This document shows, in pieces, positions 1 through 11,412 of a stretch of 64,000 bases of DNA. The translations under genes and the position numbers were made by a program. Source of the stretch: Gymnothorax reevesii (taxonomy: Eukaryota; Chordata; Actinopteri; Anguilliformes; Muraenidae); contig CM056574.1 of assembly GCA_029721435.1 (NCBI GenBank), forward strand, positions 29,993,001-30,057,000, read 5' to 3'. Position 1 is the first letter of the stretch. Every line of letters starts with the position of its first letter. The notes under the pieces were generated by a model, which was not told the DNA's origin, did no database searches, and saw only the letters and a program-made list of their open reading frames with translations.

Positions 1-2343
1 CATTTTCAGGTAGCTTAAATACACATATAGTTAATTTTCACAGTTGTAGCCTCCTGACACAATTTTTAAATGTCTGAATTATATCCAGCACCGTGCTTGA
101 TTATAAACGACCCTCAAGCTCATGTGCAATCTTTTAGGGTGCGTTTCATTGAGCAATCCCTTTGATTTGGGTTAATGTTCTAGCACATGCGTATTATGGT
201 ATACAATCAAACGCCGTGTGCAAGAACCTGGGTCAAGATTGCCAACAGGGCCATTAGTTCTTTTTTCCTCAAAAGTTTCCAACTCAACTTCACACAGCGT
301 TCCTACAATTCGGTGCAATGACAAACCTCAAATAGTGAGCCAATATAATTTACGATACTGTCAAATTCATTTCTTGTGGTTTCTTACCATTTGAACATGT
401 ATTTTAACCGAAACAAATGAACAAAATTAGCTGAAGGTTCTCACTGTTTCTGCAATCTTATTCCACTCGACTCGCAACGACTCGAAAGTGCAAAAAGTGG
501 AGAGCACTGAGTTCAAGTCACAGGGTGACCCGAGTCCAAAATTCTTGTCACCCGAGTGACACAAGTTGTACAATCGAAGGCATCCTTAGGCATAAATAAA
601 GTATGTTATTATAATAAAACATGTTTTAAAGTAACTTGGGTTTTAAACAGCCAATCAATTTTCTTGTCTGGCATCTAACCTGCCAGGACAGAACTGCACC
701 TTGTTATATTTCCGGCAGGTTTTTCTCTAACGCATCTAACACACTTCACTTATGAAAATTTCAGAAAAGAGAGATAGCAGTTCTTTACAAATTTATTCTT
801 CGTATCCATCATTTCTCATATACCTGATGTAATACAATAGAATATGGCTCTAAGCTCCACACCGCAATTAGGCAAGTGTTGTGCCTCCCGGAAAACCATA
901 GATGATTGACTCAGAAATTTAAGGGAGACTTATGTAGCTGAAAGCAATTCTTTATAACAATTGTCATTTTGATGTAACATGAATTTCTTCAATGCATCGG
1001 ACATCTAAATTTGCTTAAATTCTAAGAAAAATTACTCTGCCTTCCAATGTTGAGATCATAAAGTACAGACAATGCATTCTTAGGGTCTGACAGATCCCTA
1101 AAAATGTGATTTTTGCTATAGGTTTCCTTTGAATTAATCTGTGATTTTATCAGATGATTGGAGTAGATGTGTTGGTTTCATATAAGTGATAAAAAGCTTT
1201 GTGATAGTGGGAGGAACTGCACCGATTTTGAGGACCGATAAGCCTCACATACAGAATGTCGATGATCACAGGTCAGGCAGGTGAGTGGAGCTGCGGTGAC
1301 TCCTACAAACTTCAGTTCATTCCCTGCACTGAGGAACCAACCTCTGCATGAAAACTGGTACTGTCTGATGGTCATCTCATTACCATGGTAATGAAACATT
1401 TTCTGCCTCATCAGCCCCAGTTCTCAAACCCACCAGAGATGACCACAACCAATCAAATGCTTTTAATCACAGCCAAACACTTCCTGCTTTTAAACGGACA
1501 CACTGTTTTATGAAATAGCCACTTGATTAACACACATTTAATTCCTTTGCTCCTCATACTTCTTCTGTTTTTAAATGTGTTAATTTTATAATCAGCAGCA
1601 TTTGCATCCTGAAATGACCCTATTACTCATGCATATTTCAACTTTTTTCATTTGCCACAAAGGGAAAATTAATCACATCACATATTCAAATGAAACATGG
1701 TTGAGTCTATTTAGCAACTTTGACAAGGGGCTCTCTCAATTGATTTTTCTGTCAAGTTATCTGTGGATTGCATGTGTAAAGGGATTTTGTACTCAGGAAG
1801 GTGGGTTGTACTCTTATCTATTTCCGTAGAATAATTTGTTCAAACTAATTTGGTGTAAACATAATTTGTTTACAACGACTGTTACGTGAATGTGGCAATA
1901 TAGGCAGAAATGTGCACACATGGTGTGCATTAAACACCCGTGAGAGCATGCACACACACTCACAGTCTCCCCATCTCACTTTCTCCCTTTCTCTCTGACT
2001 CACTGCTCTGTCTCATTTTATCTTCCTTTATCTGACACTTCTCTCACCTTTTCTCCCTCACTGCTCTCTACAGTGTTTGGCACCTATTAAAGACCTTTTT
2101 ACCAGTTTACGTATTGGGGAACGAGATGTGCCATCATCACCGTGTGCGGGATCAGAGAGAAGTGAAGATTTATTCCATTTTAATAAGGTTCTGGATGCAG
2201 CTTTCCTTTTAATTGCTTAGTGTATTTGCCCAATGGGGAGCACATTCTTGTTTATTATTGGCTTAGAGCTGGTACTGTCTTTGATCAAGAGTTCCTGCTT
2301 TGATACCACGCCTCACCCAATTCATCCTCTGTGCCCGTTTTGC
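1..2343. other. No gene seen; AT-rich intergenic or intronic DNA
   Basis: I see no coding region with a recognisable motif. Around 465-575 there is a small internally repeated patch in which GTCAC/GTGAC and CGAGT words recur in both orientations, probably a decayed repeat. Positions 1948-2060 are pyrimidine-rich (CTCTCT/TTTCTC). The open frames here are short and unrelated to anything I know. Confidence 0.6.
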
Positions 2344-2344
2344 C

Positions 2345-3345
2345 CAGATATTATACCCGCTCTTTATTCATGATGGAAAATTCCACAGCTCTAATTATTA
2401 TCAATATGCTCCCTTCAATAAAGGCCAGCACCTTTTCCCTAATACATGGTCAGATGCTTGCACATATTGTGAAACCTTTGAATGCAAGATGTGCCTCGTA
2501 TCGTATCGTCATAAGAGTGACATGACTCTGTCATAACTGTTACAAAAGTACATGACACAGTCATGAACGTGTCATGAACATTTTGTCAATGTCATAAACA
2601 TTTATGACTGCTGTCATTAAGTTTTATTCGGTTTTTGTAATGAGAAGTTGACATTGTTTGGGTTGTCTTGAGTCATGAACGTTTATTGACATTGACATAA
2701 TATTTATGATGCGTTCATGACTGTGTCATGTAACAGTTATGACAGTGTCATTTCGCTCTTATGATGATACCTTCAAGTAAAGTGTTACCCTAGTTTTTAC
2801 TTGCAGAGAGTAATCGTCCACATAGGAGCATTGATTTGTAGATGTGCATTGTGGGAAATCTACGCTCAGCTGGGAGACTGCTCCACGGGCGTTATAATAG
2901 AGTAGGCTTATTTCACTGGGGGCAGCAACACGTCTGTTTGTAAGGAAGCCAGCACTTACACACCAAGGACACTCCGCACCGCACCTGTTGCAATAAGAAA
3001 TTGTGACTTTGTTTGTGGAGAAGCCTGCATGTCTATCTGCATAAAAAAGCCTGCATGTGTTCATAGAGGTCTGTACACTCATCGAAATAAGACAGTGGAT
3101 ACTTTTATAACGGCCATAGAACAGCCTCCCAGCAGAGGCTGGATATCCTGCAATGCACGCCGACAAATAAATTCTTCTGAGAGTGAAGATTGTCTGCAAG
3201 TGAGAACCAGACACATCTGTCATTGAAATTTTGCGCGATGCGTGGTAGCAACTGGACCCTGCACTAACATTTTTCAAAAGAAGCATATTGATAATCGAGC
3301 TGTGGAATTTTCCATCAAAAATAAAAGGGAGTATAATGATGGGTG
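2345..3345. repeat. Compound element bounded by about 80 bp inverted repeats
   Basis: The left arm (about 2345-2424) and right arm (about 3272-3345) are reverse complements. Both carry GGAAAATTCCACAGCTC followed by a run reading ATTATCAATATGCT, and both continue outward into a TTTATT/TATAC-rich stretch. The region between holds a separate hairpin MITE (2497-2791) and about 480 bp of unassigned DNA. A 214-codon minus-strand reading frame (2759-3403) crosses the MITE edge and the right arm and has no recognisable domain, so I do not call it a gene. I could not find a convincing target-site duplication. Confidence 0.6.
2497..2791. mobile_element. Hairpin MITE with long inverted arms
   Basis: Almost the whole segment is one imperfect palindrome. 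The left arm begins with a CATAAGAGTGACATGAC-type sequence and is rich in GTCATGA/TCATGAC words. The right arm ends CTCTTATGATGATAC and then CTTCAAGTAAAGTGTTACCC. Read on the minus strand, the right end is GGGTAACACTTTACTTGAAG, a terminus I know from common vertebrate and fish MITEs. The matching left terminus is missing, so the copy is truncated there. It has no coding capacity. Confidence 0.75.
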
Positions 3346-3479
3346 TGATCATTGACAACTGAAGAAAAGGGTCTAGGTTCCAAAAATATTCATGTAAATC
3401 CATTAATGTTCAGTCACTTAATACTTATTGAGTTTTGGCAACATTACAAAGTGGTAAATACTTTTTAGTCCCAATATAT

Positions 3480-3668
3480 TTAGAAATATGTTGCAACAAT
3501 CAAATTAAAAATTGTTAATTTTGAAAATTTTATAGAATTCATTTGGTGAAACATTATATGCTGTATTGTTTTCAATGTATGAAGGCAAAAGGTAATTTAC
3601 AAAGCAGTGCTTTCAGTTTTAATTTTAATTTAACACACCTTCTCAACCTTTTCTGATTTGGGGTTGTA
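3480..3668 (-). mobile_element. Mariner-type element end fragment
   Basis: Read on the minus strand from 3668, the sequence starts TACAACCCCAAATCAGAAAA and continues AT-rich. This matches the terminus of a very common teleost mariner-type repeat (TACAACCCCAATTCC...) recalled from general knowledge. The same terminus occurs in plus orientation at 4618. Only the end is present and no transposase is seen. Confidence 0.5.
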
Positions 3669-4617
3669 AATGAGCTCACCAAACTTGTATTCTTTCCATT
3701 TTTCTTTTTCTCTCTTAATTTAAATCATGTTTCAACTTCCTCTCAATAGCACAAAAAGTCCTAAGACAATCCTTTGCCCACCAGTACCACCATATAGCTG
3801 GTAACTTCACTAGCAGAGACAGAATTGTGCGGCTGCTCTTTCATATTGTTTTTGAATGTGATCTCACACACAGGGAAATGGTTGCACAACTTTCCAAAGT
3901 AAATGAGTTCGAGGCATCTCCTTCCCCATTTCTCCGCCTTGATTCCAGAACAGTCCATCCCTCCCGATCTATTAATTCTGTAAGCCATGATGAATATGTT
4001 CACCAGTAATCATTGCCACTTGTCATGAGAGCGCTTGATTTATAGTGAATTAGCATGTCCCAAAATATTGTGCCTCACTTTACCTGGAATGAGTGATTAA
4101 TGTGAAGTAATTACAGGCATCAGATTGCCAAAGCCTTTTTAGAAATCACTTTAAAGTGAAACCTTGAAATTCCACAAAACAATGAACACACACTCCAACT
4201 GTTGTGTGATGTAAATCTGCAAGTATTTCCAAGTAATTTTACATTCAGTATCCAGCATGAAACACAATGCACAAAGACACAGAAACCTGATACAGCAGTC
4301 ATAATCCACCGCTGCCCCCCCCAACCTCCGAATAATCCCACCCTCCCCCTGATCCTCAGACTGCATCAAGATTTTACACTGTAAGTAATCATGTTTGAGA
4401 AAGAAGAAAACTGAAAAAAAAATTGAGACAAGAATGAAAAAGGAGAAAGAAAAAAAACTAATAAATAAGCAACACAAATAAGCGCTTAAATAATGAGTGG
4501 TGACAATAACAGCAATAGTCATAATGTTAATTAATCCCGTCGCCAGTAAGTTTACAAATCAAATTACTTGCTGATGAAAAAATGGTCGCAGAAAGCAGAG
4601 TATGCCATGCTATAATT
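3669..4617. other. No gene seen
   Basis: AT-rich DNA with a purine-rich patch at about 4397-4460 (AAAGAAG/GAAAAA). Open frames on both strands overlap one another and show no domain signature. Nothing here supports a gene. Confidence 0.55.
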
Positions 4618-5073
4618 TACAACCCCAATTCTGAAATAGTTGGGAAAAAGTGTAAATTGTGAATAAAATCAAAATGCAATTACTTTCAGATTACATGAGC
4701 CAATACTGTCATGGTTTTGCTACCGCCAGATAGGAATATCAGTGCGGCGGGAGCTAGGACCATGGGCCTAAAGATTAAATGCAAGAACCAAGTGCCAGGC
4801 TGGGAAAAAAACTGAGATTTAATTAAAAAAAAACCAATACACAAAGTTAAAATCTGGGGAGCAGTAACGCAGGATAAAATATCAAGAAAAACAGGGTAAA
4901 AACAAGAATTCAGACAAAGAAGGACTGGCAACAGCCAGCCCTATATACCTAGATAATCACCTCCACCTGAACGAGCAACAAATGCAGCTCTTTAAAATGG
5001 AGGTGAGAACAAGCCGCAGGGGAGGGACTGCAGGATGAAAACCCTTACAAATATGTTATTTACAACGGAATAT
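4618..5073 (+). mobile_element. Mariner-type element end, interrupted by a solo LTR
   Basis: The sequence from 4618 begins TACAACCCCAATTCTGAAAT and proceeds to GTGAATAAAATCAAAATGCA, the expected start of the common teleost element also seen in reverse at 3480-3668. It is cut at 4706 by a solo LTR. The short stretch after the LTR (5050-5073) appears to continue the same element before a Tc1 transposon begins at 5075. No transposase is present. Confidence 0.5.
4707..5049 (-). mobile_element. Solo LTR, 343 bp
   Basis: Read on the minus strand, it begins TGTAAGGGTTTTC and ends ACCATGACA, the TG...CA pattern of an LTR. It contains the block GCTCGTTCAGGTGGAGGTG, a TATATAGGG promoter-like box downstream of it, and an AATTAAAT polyadenylation-like signal. 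It is flanked by AATAC (4702-4706) and AATAT (5050-5054), a near-perfect 5 bp target duplication as made by Gypsy-type integrases. A related LTR in the opposite orientation lies at 11836-12143. No internal retroelement sequence is attached, so it is most likely a product of LTR-LTR recombination. Confidence 0.75.
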
Positions 5074-5074
5074 A

Positions 5075-6546
5075 CAGTGCCCTCCATAATTATTGGCACC
5101 CCTAGTTGTGATGCGTTCTTTAGCTTCCAATAAATTCAGTTTTTTTCTAAATAATATAGGACCACAATGAAAAAAGAGGAAAATCCAACCTTTAATTCAA
5201 GTGCATTTATTCAGTGGGAAAAAAAATCCCACATTAAAAAATAATTTTTTTACATCAAATCATGTGTGCCACAATTATTAGCACACCTGATGTTAATACT
5301 TTGTACAACCCTCTTTTGCCAGCAAAACAGCACCTAATCTACTATAATTTTTCACAAGATGGGAGAATACAGAAAGAGGGATCTTCGACCATTCCTCTTT
5401 GCACAATCTCTCTAAATCATCCAGCGACCTGGCTCCTCTCTTCTGCACTCTCCTCTTCAGCTCACTCCACAGGTTTTCAATGGGGTTGAGGTCTGGGGAC
5501 TGAGATGGCCACGGGAGGAGCTTGATTCTGTGTCTGGTGAACCATTGCTGTGTAGATTTGGCCACATGTTTAGAGTCATTATCTTGCTGAAAAACCTAGT
5601 GACGACCCATCATCAGCTTTTGGGCAGAGACCACCAGATTTTGATTTAAAATGTCCTGGTATTTCAAAGTGTTCACGATGCCATGCACCCGAAGTGAAAC
5701 AGGCCCACAGCATCACCGATCCTCCCCCATACTTCACAGTGGGCATGAGGTGCTTTTCTGCATACTCATCTTTAGTGTTCTTAGAGTGTTTGTTGCCAAA
5801 AAGCTCTATCTTGGTCTCATCTGACCAAAGCACACGGTCCCAGTTGAAGTCCCAGTACCGCTTAGCGAACTCCAGACGTTTGCGTTTATGCTTGTGAGTG
5901 AGAAAAGGTTTTTTTCGTGGATTCCTCCCAAACAGCTTGTTGGCATGTAGATAGCACCTGATGGTTGTTTTGGAGACTTTGTGACCCCATTATACTACCA
6001 TTTGTTGCAATTCTTTAACAGTGAGCTTTAGAGAACTTTTTATTTCTCTTACCATCCTCTTCACTGTGCAGTGCAGGCGAGTGGCTATTTTCTTGTAGCC
6101 ATTGCCTGACTTGTGAAGGTTGAGACACATCTGCCTTACTTGAATGGTGTGTTCCTTTGTCCCATGTTGAAGAGTGGATAAGAGAAATGGCCTCTGTGTC
6201 ACATCATATTTATACCCCAGGGAAAAAGGAAGTGATGATTTACTACGTAAATGTTCCTAATACTCTGATCAACTTTGTAAACTACTGTAGATATGACAGA
6301 AATACTTCAATTACATTTAATTCCTAGGAATTGTTAGGGGTGCCAATAATTGTGGGACAGGTGATTTTATGAAAAAGAATTGTTTCCTAGTCAGGGATTT
6401 TTTTTCACTTGAAATTCACTTGAGTTGAAGGTTACATTCTTAAACAATTTTCAGTGTGAGACTGTGCCTCTGCAATAAAAATTGAATTTATTTTAAGGCT
6501 TTTAACACATCTTAACCAGGGGTGCCAATAATTATGGAGGGTGCTG
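5075..6546 (-). mobile_element. Tc1-like DNA transposon, degenerate copy A
   Basis: The terminal inverted repeats are clear: CAGTGCCCTCCATAATTATT from 5075, and its inverse ending GGAGGGTGCTG at 6546. Each is flanked by a TA dinucleotide (5073-5074 and 6547-6548), the target duplication of the Tc1/mariner superfamily. The 1472 bp size is typical for fish Tc1 elements. The transposase lies on the minus strand and is broken (separate entry). A second member of the same family, inverted relative to this one, is at 42284-43907. Confidence 0.93.
5293..6202 (-). pseudogene. Tc1-like transposase pseudogene (copy A)
   Basis: A DDE transposase would cut and paste the element by binding the terminal repeats. 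Three minus-strand pieces survive. At 6202-5990 there is an N-terminal helix-turn-helix part (HTIQVRQMCLNLHKSGNGYK). At 5833-5579 the first catalytic Asp region reads LWSDETKIELFG, followed by KYGGGSVMLWACF. At 5565-5293 is the C-terminal part, with [12 protein letters not shown] carrying the catalytic Glu and KEEWSKIPL near the end. The second Asp sits in QDNDSKH, across the stop near 5570. Compared with copy B, about 100 bp encoding the end of the first helix-turn-helix and the GRGRK linker are missing near 6070, and there are further frameshifts. It cannot encode an active protein. Confidence 0.9.
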
Positions 6547-6829
6547 TAAATTAAAAAAAAACCATTGAAATGTTATCAATTATTTTCATTTTTATTTCCA
6601 ACAGCGAAGGGCATGACATAGATCAAAGACAATAATACAACAAATAGTGTCCACATCCCTTTACTCACCCCTCCCAAATACCTCCCCAGGGTAGCGACAT
6701 CCCCGCTCCCTCATAATCCCAACAAGATCTTCTACTTTATATACGACATACAGCACATGATACATCATTCATATCAGTGTCCTATAGACCTAAGTAATCA
6801 CATAAAAATAAACAAAAAATGACAAAGAT

Positions 6830-9800
6830 TTAAAATATTTTAACCATGGCCACCGCAGACATCCAGATTCGGATTATTTTCGGACTAGCTCCGAGCATTT
6901 TTGCCACAGACCACTCCATGTAGAGTATGCTAAGAAATGAGTGTAACCAATGGGTGCATGTGAGTGCGTGAAGGGGCTTCCAGCGCAAAGCCAGCATTTT
7001 CTTCGCTGCAGTCAACCCCGGTAATAGAGTGCGGGTCTGAGTAGAGGACAGGTTCAATGATGAGGTGTCATTTAGAAGTAGTATTTTGGAGAACACGGTA
7101 TGTCTACCTCCAATAGGCCTGATAGAGTGGAGGATACCAATTTCCAAAAGAGCATCACATCAGAACACTCCCAGCACATATGTTAGTATGTTCCTTCACA
7201 ACCCAGAGAGCACAGATCACAAACAGAGGAATGTATGAGGTTCATGAAGTATTTCTTTCTTTTCCACTTCAAACTCATATATAGAATGTATCTAACTTTA
7301 TGATTAAAGTTCTTTGATGTTTCATCCAAATTTTTCCAAACGGTCGACCAACATACTTTGCCACTGGGTAATTTAAGGTCATCCGTCCATACACGGAGAA
7401 CAGCCAAGGGTCTACAAGAGGCTAGTAAATGATGCTAGTAAAAAAGAATAAAGAATAGAAACTAGGCCTCTCGACTTTACTCCAACATCTAACAACTTAT
7501 GTAGCTGGTGAGTGGGGAGGAGAGTACACCAGGGCACACCGTACGCTCGCATCGCGGATCTTAGGCGCAAATTAAGGAAAAAAGATGTACCTGGTATATC
7601 ATGAGAGGCTCGTAAATCAGTAAACAATCTCAGACCCCCCTCATCACAGATATGAGACAGGATATTAACCCCTCTCCCACTCCACTCACTGAAGAAGAAG
7701 GGCACCCCACCAGTAAGAAAAGAGTAGTTATGAAAAATAGGACTTTGCGTATGCCACTTCAACAAAGATCCGGTCACCCTCTCCACTTTTTTCCACACAG
7801 ATAAAGAAAACGACATAATAGGGCCCAGTTTTAATTCGGCGCGTTTAATGGAGAGGCCTGAGTGTATTAAATCCTGAAGACAGTGGGGGGAGGCCAAATG
7901 TTCTTCTATAGGTCTCCATGATAATCGTATCTGGGGTTCCAGCCAATTGGAGAGCGGATGCAGCGCATATGATCAAGAATAAAATTTAAAGTTAGGGACA
8001 GCAAGACCCCCATTCCGTTTATCGCGCTGAAGAGTTGTTAACTTAATGCGTGGACGTTTCCCACCCCAGATAAATTTCGATATTATTATATGTATCTTGT
8101 CCCAGTAGCCTTTAGGCGGGGGAAGGGGAATCATATTAGAATAAAAGCTCACTCTAGGAAGGATGTCCATTTTGATTATGGACACGCGTTTGTAAGCAGT
8201 TTGGGAGCCGCGTCCACCCATCCAAGTCCCCCTCCACCTGTTTCAAAACACCCTGGAAATTTTTGCTAGAGATGGAGAACAAGGAGGGGAAGACATCCAC
8301 GCCCAAGTATTTAAAGGTTCCTACCACTGGTATGTGTGTTGGCAATATGGAAGTGTCGAAAGATGAGTTTAGAGGCATCAGTGAGGACTAAGTCCAGTCA
8401 ATTTTATAGCCGGAGAAAGCTCTGAACACCTCGAACACCCCCAATACTATCGGAATACACACTGGTGCATTACTTATTTATAACAAAATGTCATCCGCGA
8501 ATAACAAAATATGATGTGAAGTGTTACAAAAGGATTTGGGCGAGAGAGAGGAGTGCCGCCTAATTGTCTGTGCAAGAGGTTCGAGGGAGAGCACGAACAA
8601 AAGAGGGGACAGAGGACAGCCTTGATGAGAGCCTCTTAATACTGGGAAGGGGGAGGAAAACATGTTGCCCAAAAAGACCATAGCTGAAGGATTAGAATAG
8701 AGAACCTTAATCATCTTAATATAGTTAGTGCCAAGACCAAAAGCTTCCAAAACAAGAGTAGAAGCGAGCAGAGCTCACATACCCCTGATTTATGTTTGAA
8801 CGAATCCAGACGCACAGACACACGGACGGACGCGCGGAGCGCTACATACCCACGACTACGTCGTAGCGGGGGTATAACCAGCCAGAGATAGACTTGAACT
8901 ATCAAAGGCTTTTTCAGCGTCCAATGATAGAACAGCACATGAGGACTCAATATCTTTAGAAAAATATATTGTATGGAGAAGTCCATGCAAATTATCAGCT
9001 GCGTGGCGCGTTTTTATAAACCCAGTCTGGTGATCATGCACTAATTTAGTCACGAGTGTCTCGATCCGTGAAGCCAGGACCTTAGCATATATTTTTATTT
9101 CTGAATTCAAAAGTGACAGGGGTCTGTAATTGCCACAAAGGGAGGGATCCTTATTCGGTTTAGAGAGAACAGTAAGAATAGCAGAATTAGTGTCCCGGTC
9201 AAATGAGTTATCCACAGCTGTGTAAATCATATCCATCATAAATTGACCAAGCTCCTCCCAGAAAAACAAATAGAATTCAGGGGGTATTCCATCCCACCCC
9301 GGGGATTTCCCCTTTTTCATCCTCTGAATGGCCTCTACTTGTTCTAACAATGAAATAGGCCTCTGCAGGTGATCTGCTTCTTCTTGGTTTAGGATTGGAA
9401 GATTTGCCTTCAGTATAAAGTTTCTACATCTGTCATTATCCAAACTAACCTCAGAAGTGTAGAGGTTAGCGAATAGTCTCAAAACTCTGTATTAATAGCT
9501 TTTCGCTCTGTTAAAATGTACTGTAATGGCCCAGAGCGGATGGTTGTTGCAAATTTCTCATATTGCTTGAACCTGAGCGACAGACTAGACTAGGTCTAGT
9601 AGTGTGGAAATAGTATGTCCTTCTGGTCTTTTGAATCAAAAATTCTGCCCTTTCTCTGAGCAGAGAATTTAGTTCAATTTTTGTCACATCAATGATTTGT
9701 TTCCTGGCTTCAGAGAAAGAGAGTTGCTGTTGGTGCTCTAGGGAAGTGAGTTTAAATTCAGGATTATTTATTTTAGCCAGCCGAGTCTTAAGATGTAAGG

Positions 9801-10619
9801 CAAAAGCTATAGAGGTGTTCCTGATACAGCCTTTTAGAGCATACCAGAATATTTGAGGGTCATAAACAGAACCAGTATTCTCAGCCACAAATCTGCTCCT
9901 CTCTCTGGAAGTAGACACAACATTCTTCATTCTTGAGCGGAGTCTTATTAAAACGCCAGCGAGCTGCTCTGGTAGGTGTATTCGGTAAGGTAAGTTTAAC
10001 CTAAATAATACTGTGGTCAGATAATGGAGTTGGAGAAAACACTGCATTATGGATTTCGGAGATTGAGCTAGAGGTTAAGATGTAGTCAATGCGAGAGTAG
10101 GTTTTATGTCTACCAGAATAAAAACTATATTGCTTAACTGTAGGATTTATAGCACGAAATACATCAAGTTAAATTCAGATATAAATTTGGACAGAGAGGC
10201 TGAAATAGAGCTTTGAGAGTGAGAACATTGTCTAGCGGGGTTCGAGGAGTCTAAGACTGGGTTTATAACCGCATTCATATCTGCACCGATAATTATAGCA
10301 AAATCTCAAACAAAATTACTGATAGTGAGGTGAAGAATATAGGATCGAATTGATTAGGTGCATACACTGATACAAATGCTAGTTTGCGACCAGCGATTAT
10401 AGTTTTTTTGTAAGAAATGCGGCCATCTTCACTGCCAAATTCATCAAGTATGGTTATGACTAGAGATCGCTTCAATACAATAAGAGAACCATGGGTTTTG
10501 GAATTAACAGATGCTGAGGCTGCCACATAATACTGTCTATTGGCAAATCGCTTTACATCAGTTGCTTTAAGATGGGACTCCTGGATAAATGCAATATCAG
10601 TTATCAGTTTGTAATGCAA
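6830..10619 (-). pseudogene. L1 ORF2 pseudogene: endonuclease and reverse transcriptase
   Basis: ORF2 of L1 elements nicks genomic DNA and reverse-transcribes the element RNA. The pieces in order are as follows. At 10619-10293 is endonuclease sequence with IAFIQESHLKATD and FVSVYAPNQ. At 10260-10060 the end of the endonuclease survives in broken frames. At 10047-9511 is the linker. At 9482-8901 is the start of the reverse transcriptase, with KSPGWDGIPPEFY, NYRPLSLLNSEIKIYAKVLA and LSLDAEKAFD. At 8750-8478 are [13 protein letters not shown] and the polymerase box LFADDILL. At 8378-6830 is the C-terminal region, with FKYLGVDVFP and FIWGGKRPRI. The frame changes at least six times. Endonuclease catalytic context and polymerase motifs are recognisable, but no piece is functional. 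Confidence 0.88.
8757..8900 (-). other. 144 bp foreign insert inside the L1 reverse transcriptase
   Basis: The reverse transcriptase reads AEKAFD up to 8901 and resumes at LVLEAFGLG from 8756. Where L1 proteins normally have about eight residues, there are 144 bp of unrelated DNA. The insert is GC-richer than its surroundings. It contains a palindromic core at about 8855-8872 (ACTACGTCGTAG), a repetitive ACGGACGGACGCGCGGAGCG stretch, and a GGGGTATAACC word. The frame stops inside it. I recognise no repeat family and see no clear target duplication, so it may be an insertion coupled to a small deletion. Confidence 0.6.
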
Positions 10620-11412
10620 TATCAGTTTCTGTACTCAAAAGAATGAGTACAAAAAAACTTGCTGAAATAAGCGTGTGCTGGGTTTTTCCTGAATACACAC
10701 TGCTGTAGGTTACTTTTCATGTCGACATGATTTATTTCTGCTCGTTTGTCGGCCAACAGTAATAAGCCTTGGCAACCTGGTCGCATGCATAGCATCTTGT
10801 GTGCCTTCTCGTGCATGACAGCCTTCTGAGGGAGGGTCTTAGGGCAGGAGAGGGGAGGGGGAGGGATCTGAAAGTTGCATTTATTCAAATTTTTATGCCA
10901 AGTCCTCTCTCTCCTCAGAGTTACCAACTGAAGCTTTAAAGGATGGATGACTTTCTGTATTTCTGATAGAGTTTTAGATTTTTCTAGTTCATCCTCCCCT
11001 CTTTGGATATGGAAGGTAGTGTAAATGTCTTTAAAAAAATAAATCAAATGATTCATATGTACTAGTGGTGTCTGACTTGTGAAGATTCTCAGAGTATGAT
11101 AAAAACGTCAAATTTATTTCTTCCAGGTCAGTGGTAGTTGATTTGTTCTAATACTCGATATGCAGTTTCTGGTCACTTGTTTCTTAAGTCTTATGCTTAA
11201 CATCTTGCCTGGATTATAATAGTCCAATTTTGCTTAATTTAGTTTATATTGAATTTTATCCGCACAATTTCATTATATTTCATATTTCATTTACATAATG
11301 TGGCCTAAGATTCATTATCGCATAGACTTGTTATATTTTAATTTCATTAAAAGTGAATTTTCTTCATTGCGTCTCTTTTTGTTCTGGATGCTAGCTATAC
11401 TTAGTATACACT
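10620..11412. other. Unassigned spacer between two LINE fragments
   Basis: This AT-rich stretch separates LINE element B from LINE fragment A. A 144-codon minus-strand frame (10622-11056) is basic and charged but shows no RNA-binding or coiled-coil motif I can name. It could be a relic of LINE ORF1 or 5' sequence, or chance. The interval 11057-11412 shows nothing. Confidence 0.4.

Larger units (their letters stand above)
6575..10619 (-). mobile_element. Decayed L1-clade LINE (element B)
   Basis: A non-LTR retrotransposon lies on the minus strand. Its domain order from 10619 down to about 6830 is apurinic endonuclease, linker, reverse transcriptase with an FADD box, and C-terminal region. An AT-rich 3' tail follows to about 6575, where GGAAATAAAAATGAAAATAA lies on the minus strand. 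It is 5' truncated: the endonuclease begins at its ITDIAFIQESHL region. Tc1 copy A sits just beyond its 3' end. Several frameshifts, stops and a 144 bp insertion show that it is dead. Confidence 0.85.

Noticed and set aside
2759..3403. 214-codon minus-strand open frame
   Set aside because: It spans a MITE edge and the right arm of an inverted-repeat element, has no domain signature, and its composition follows the local DNA.
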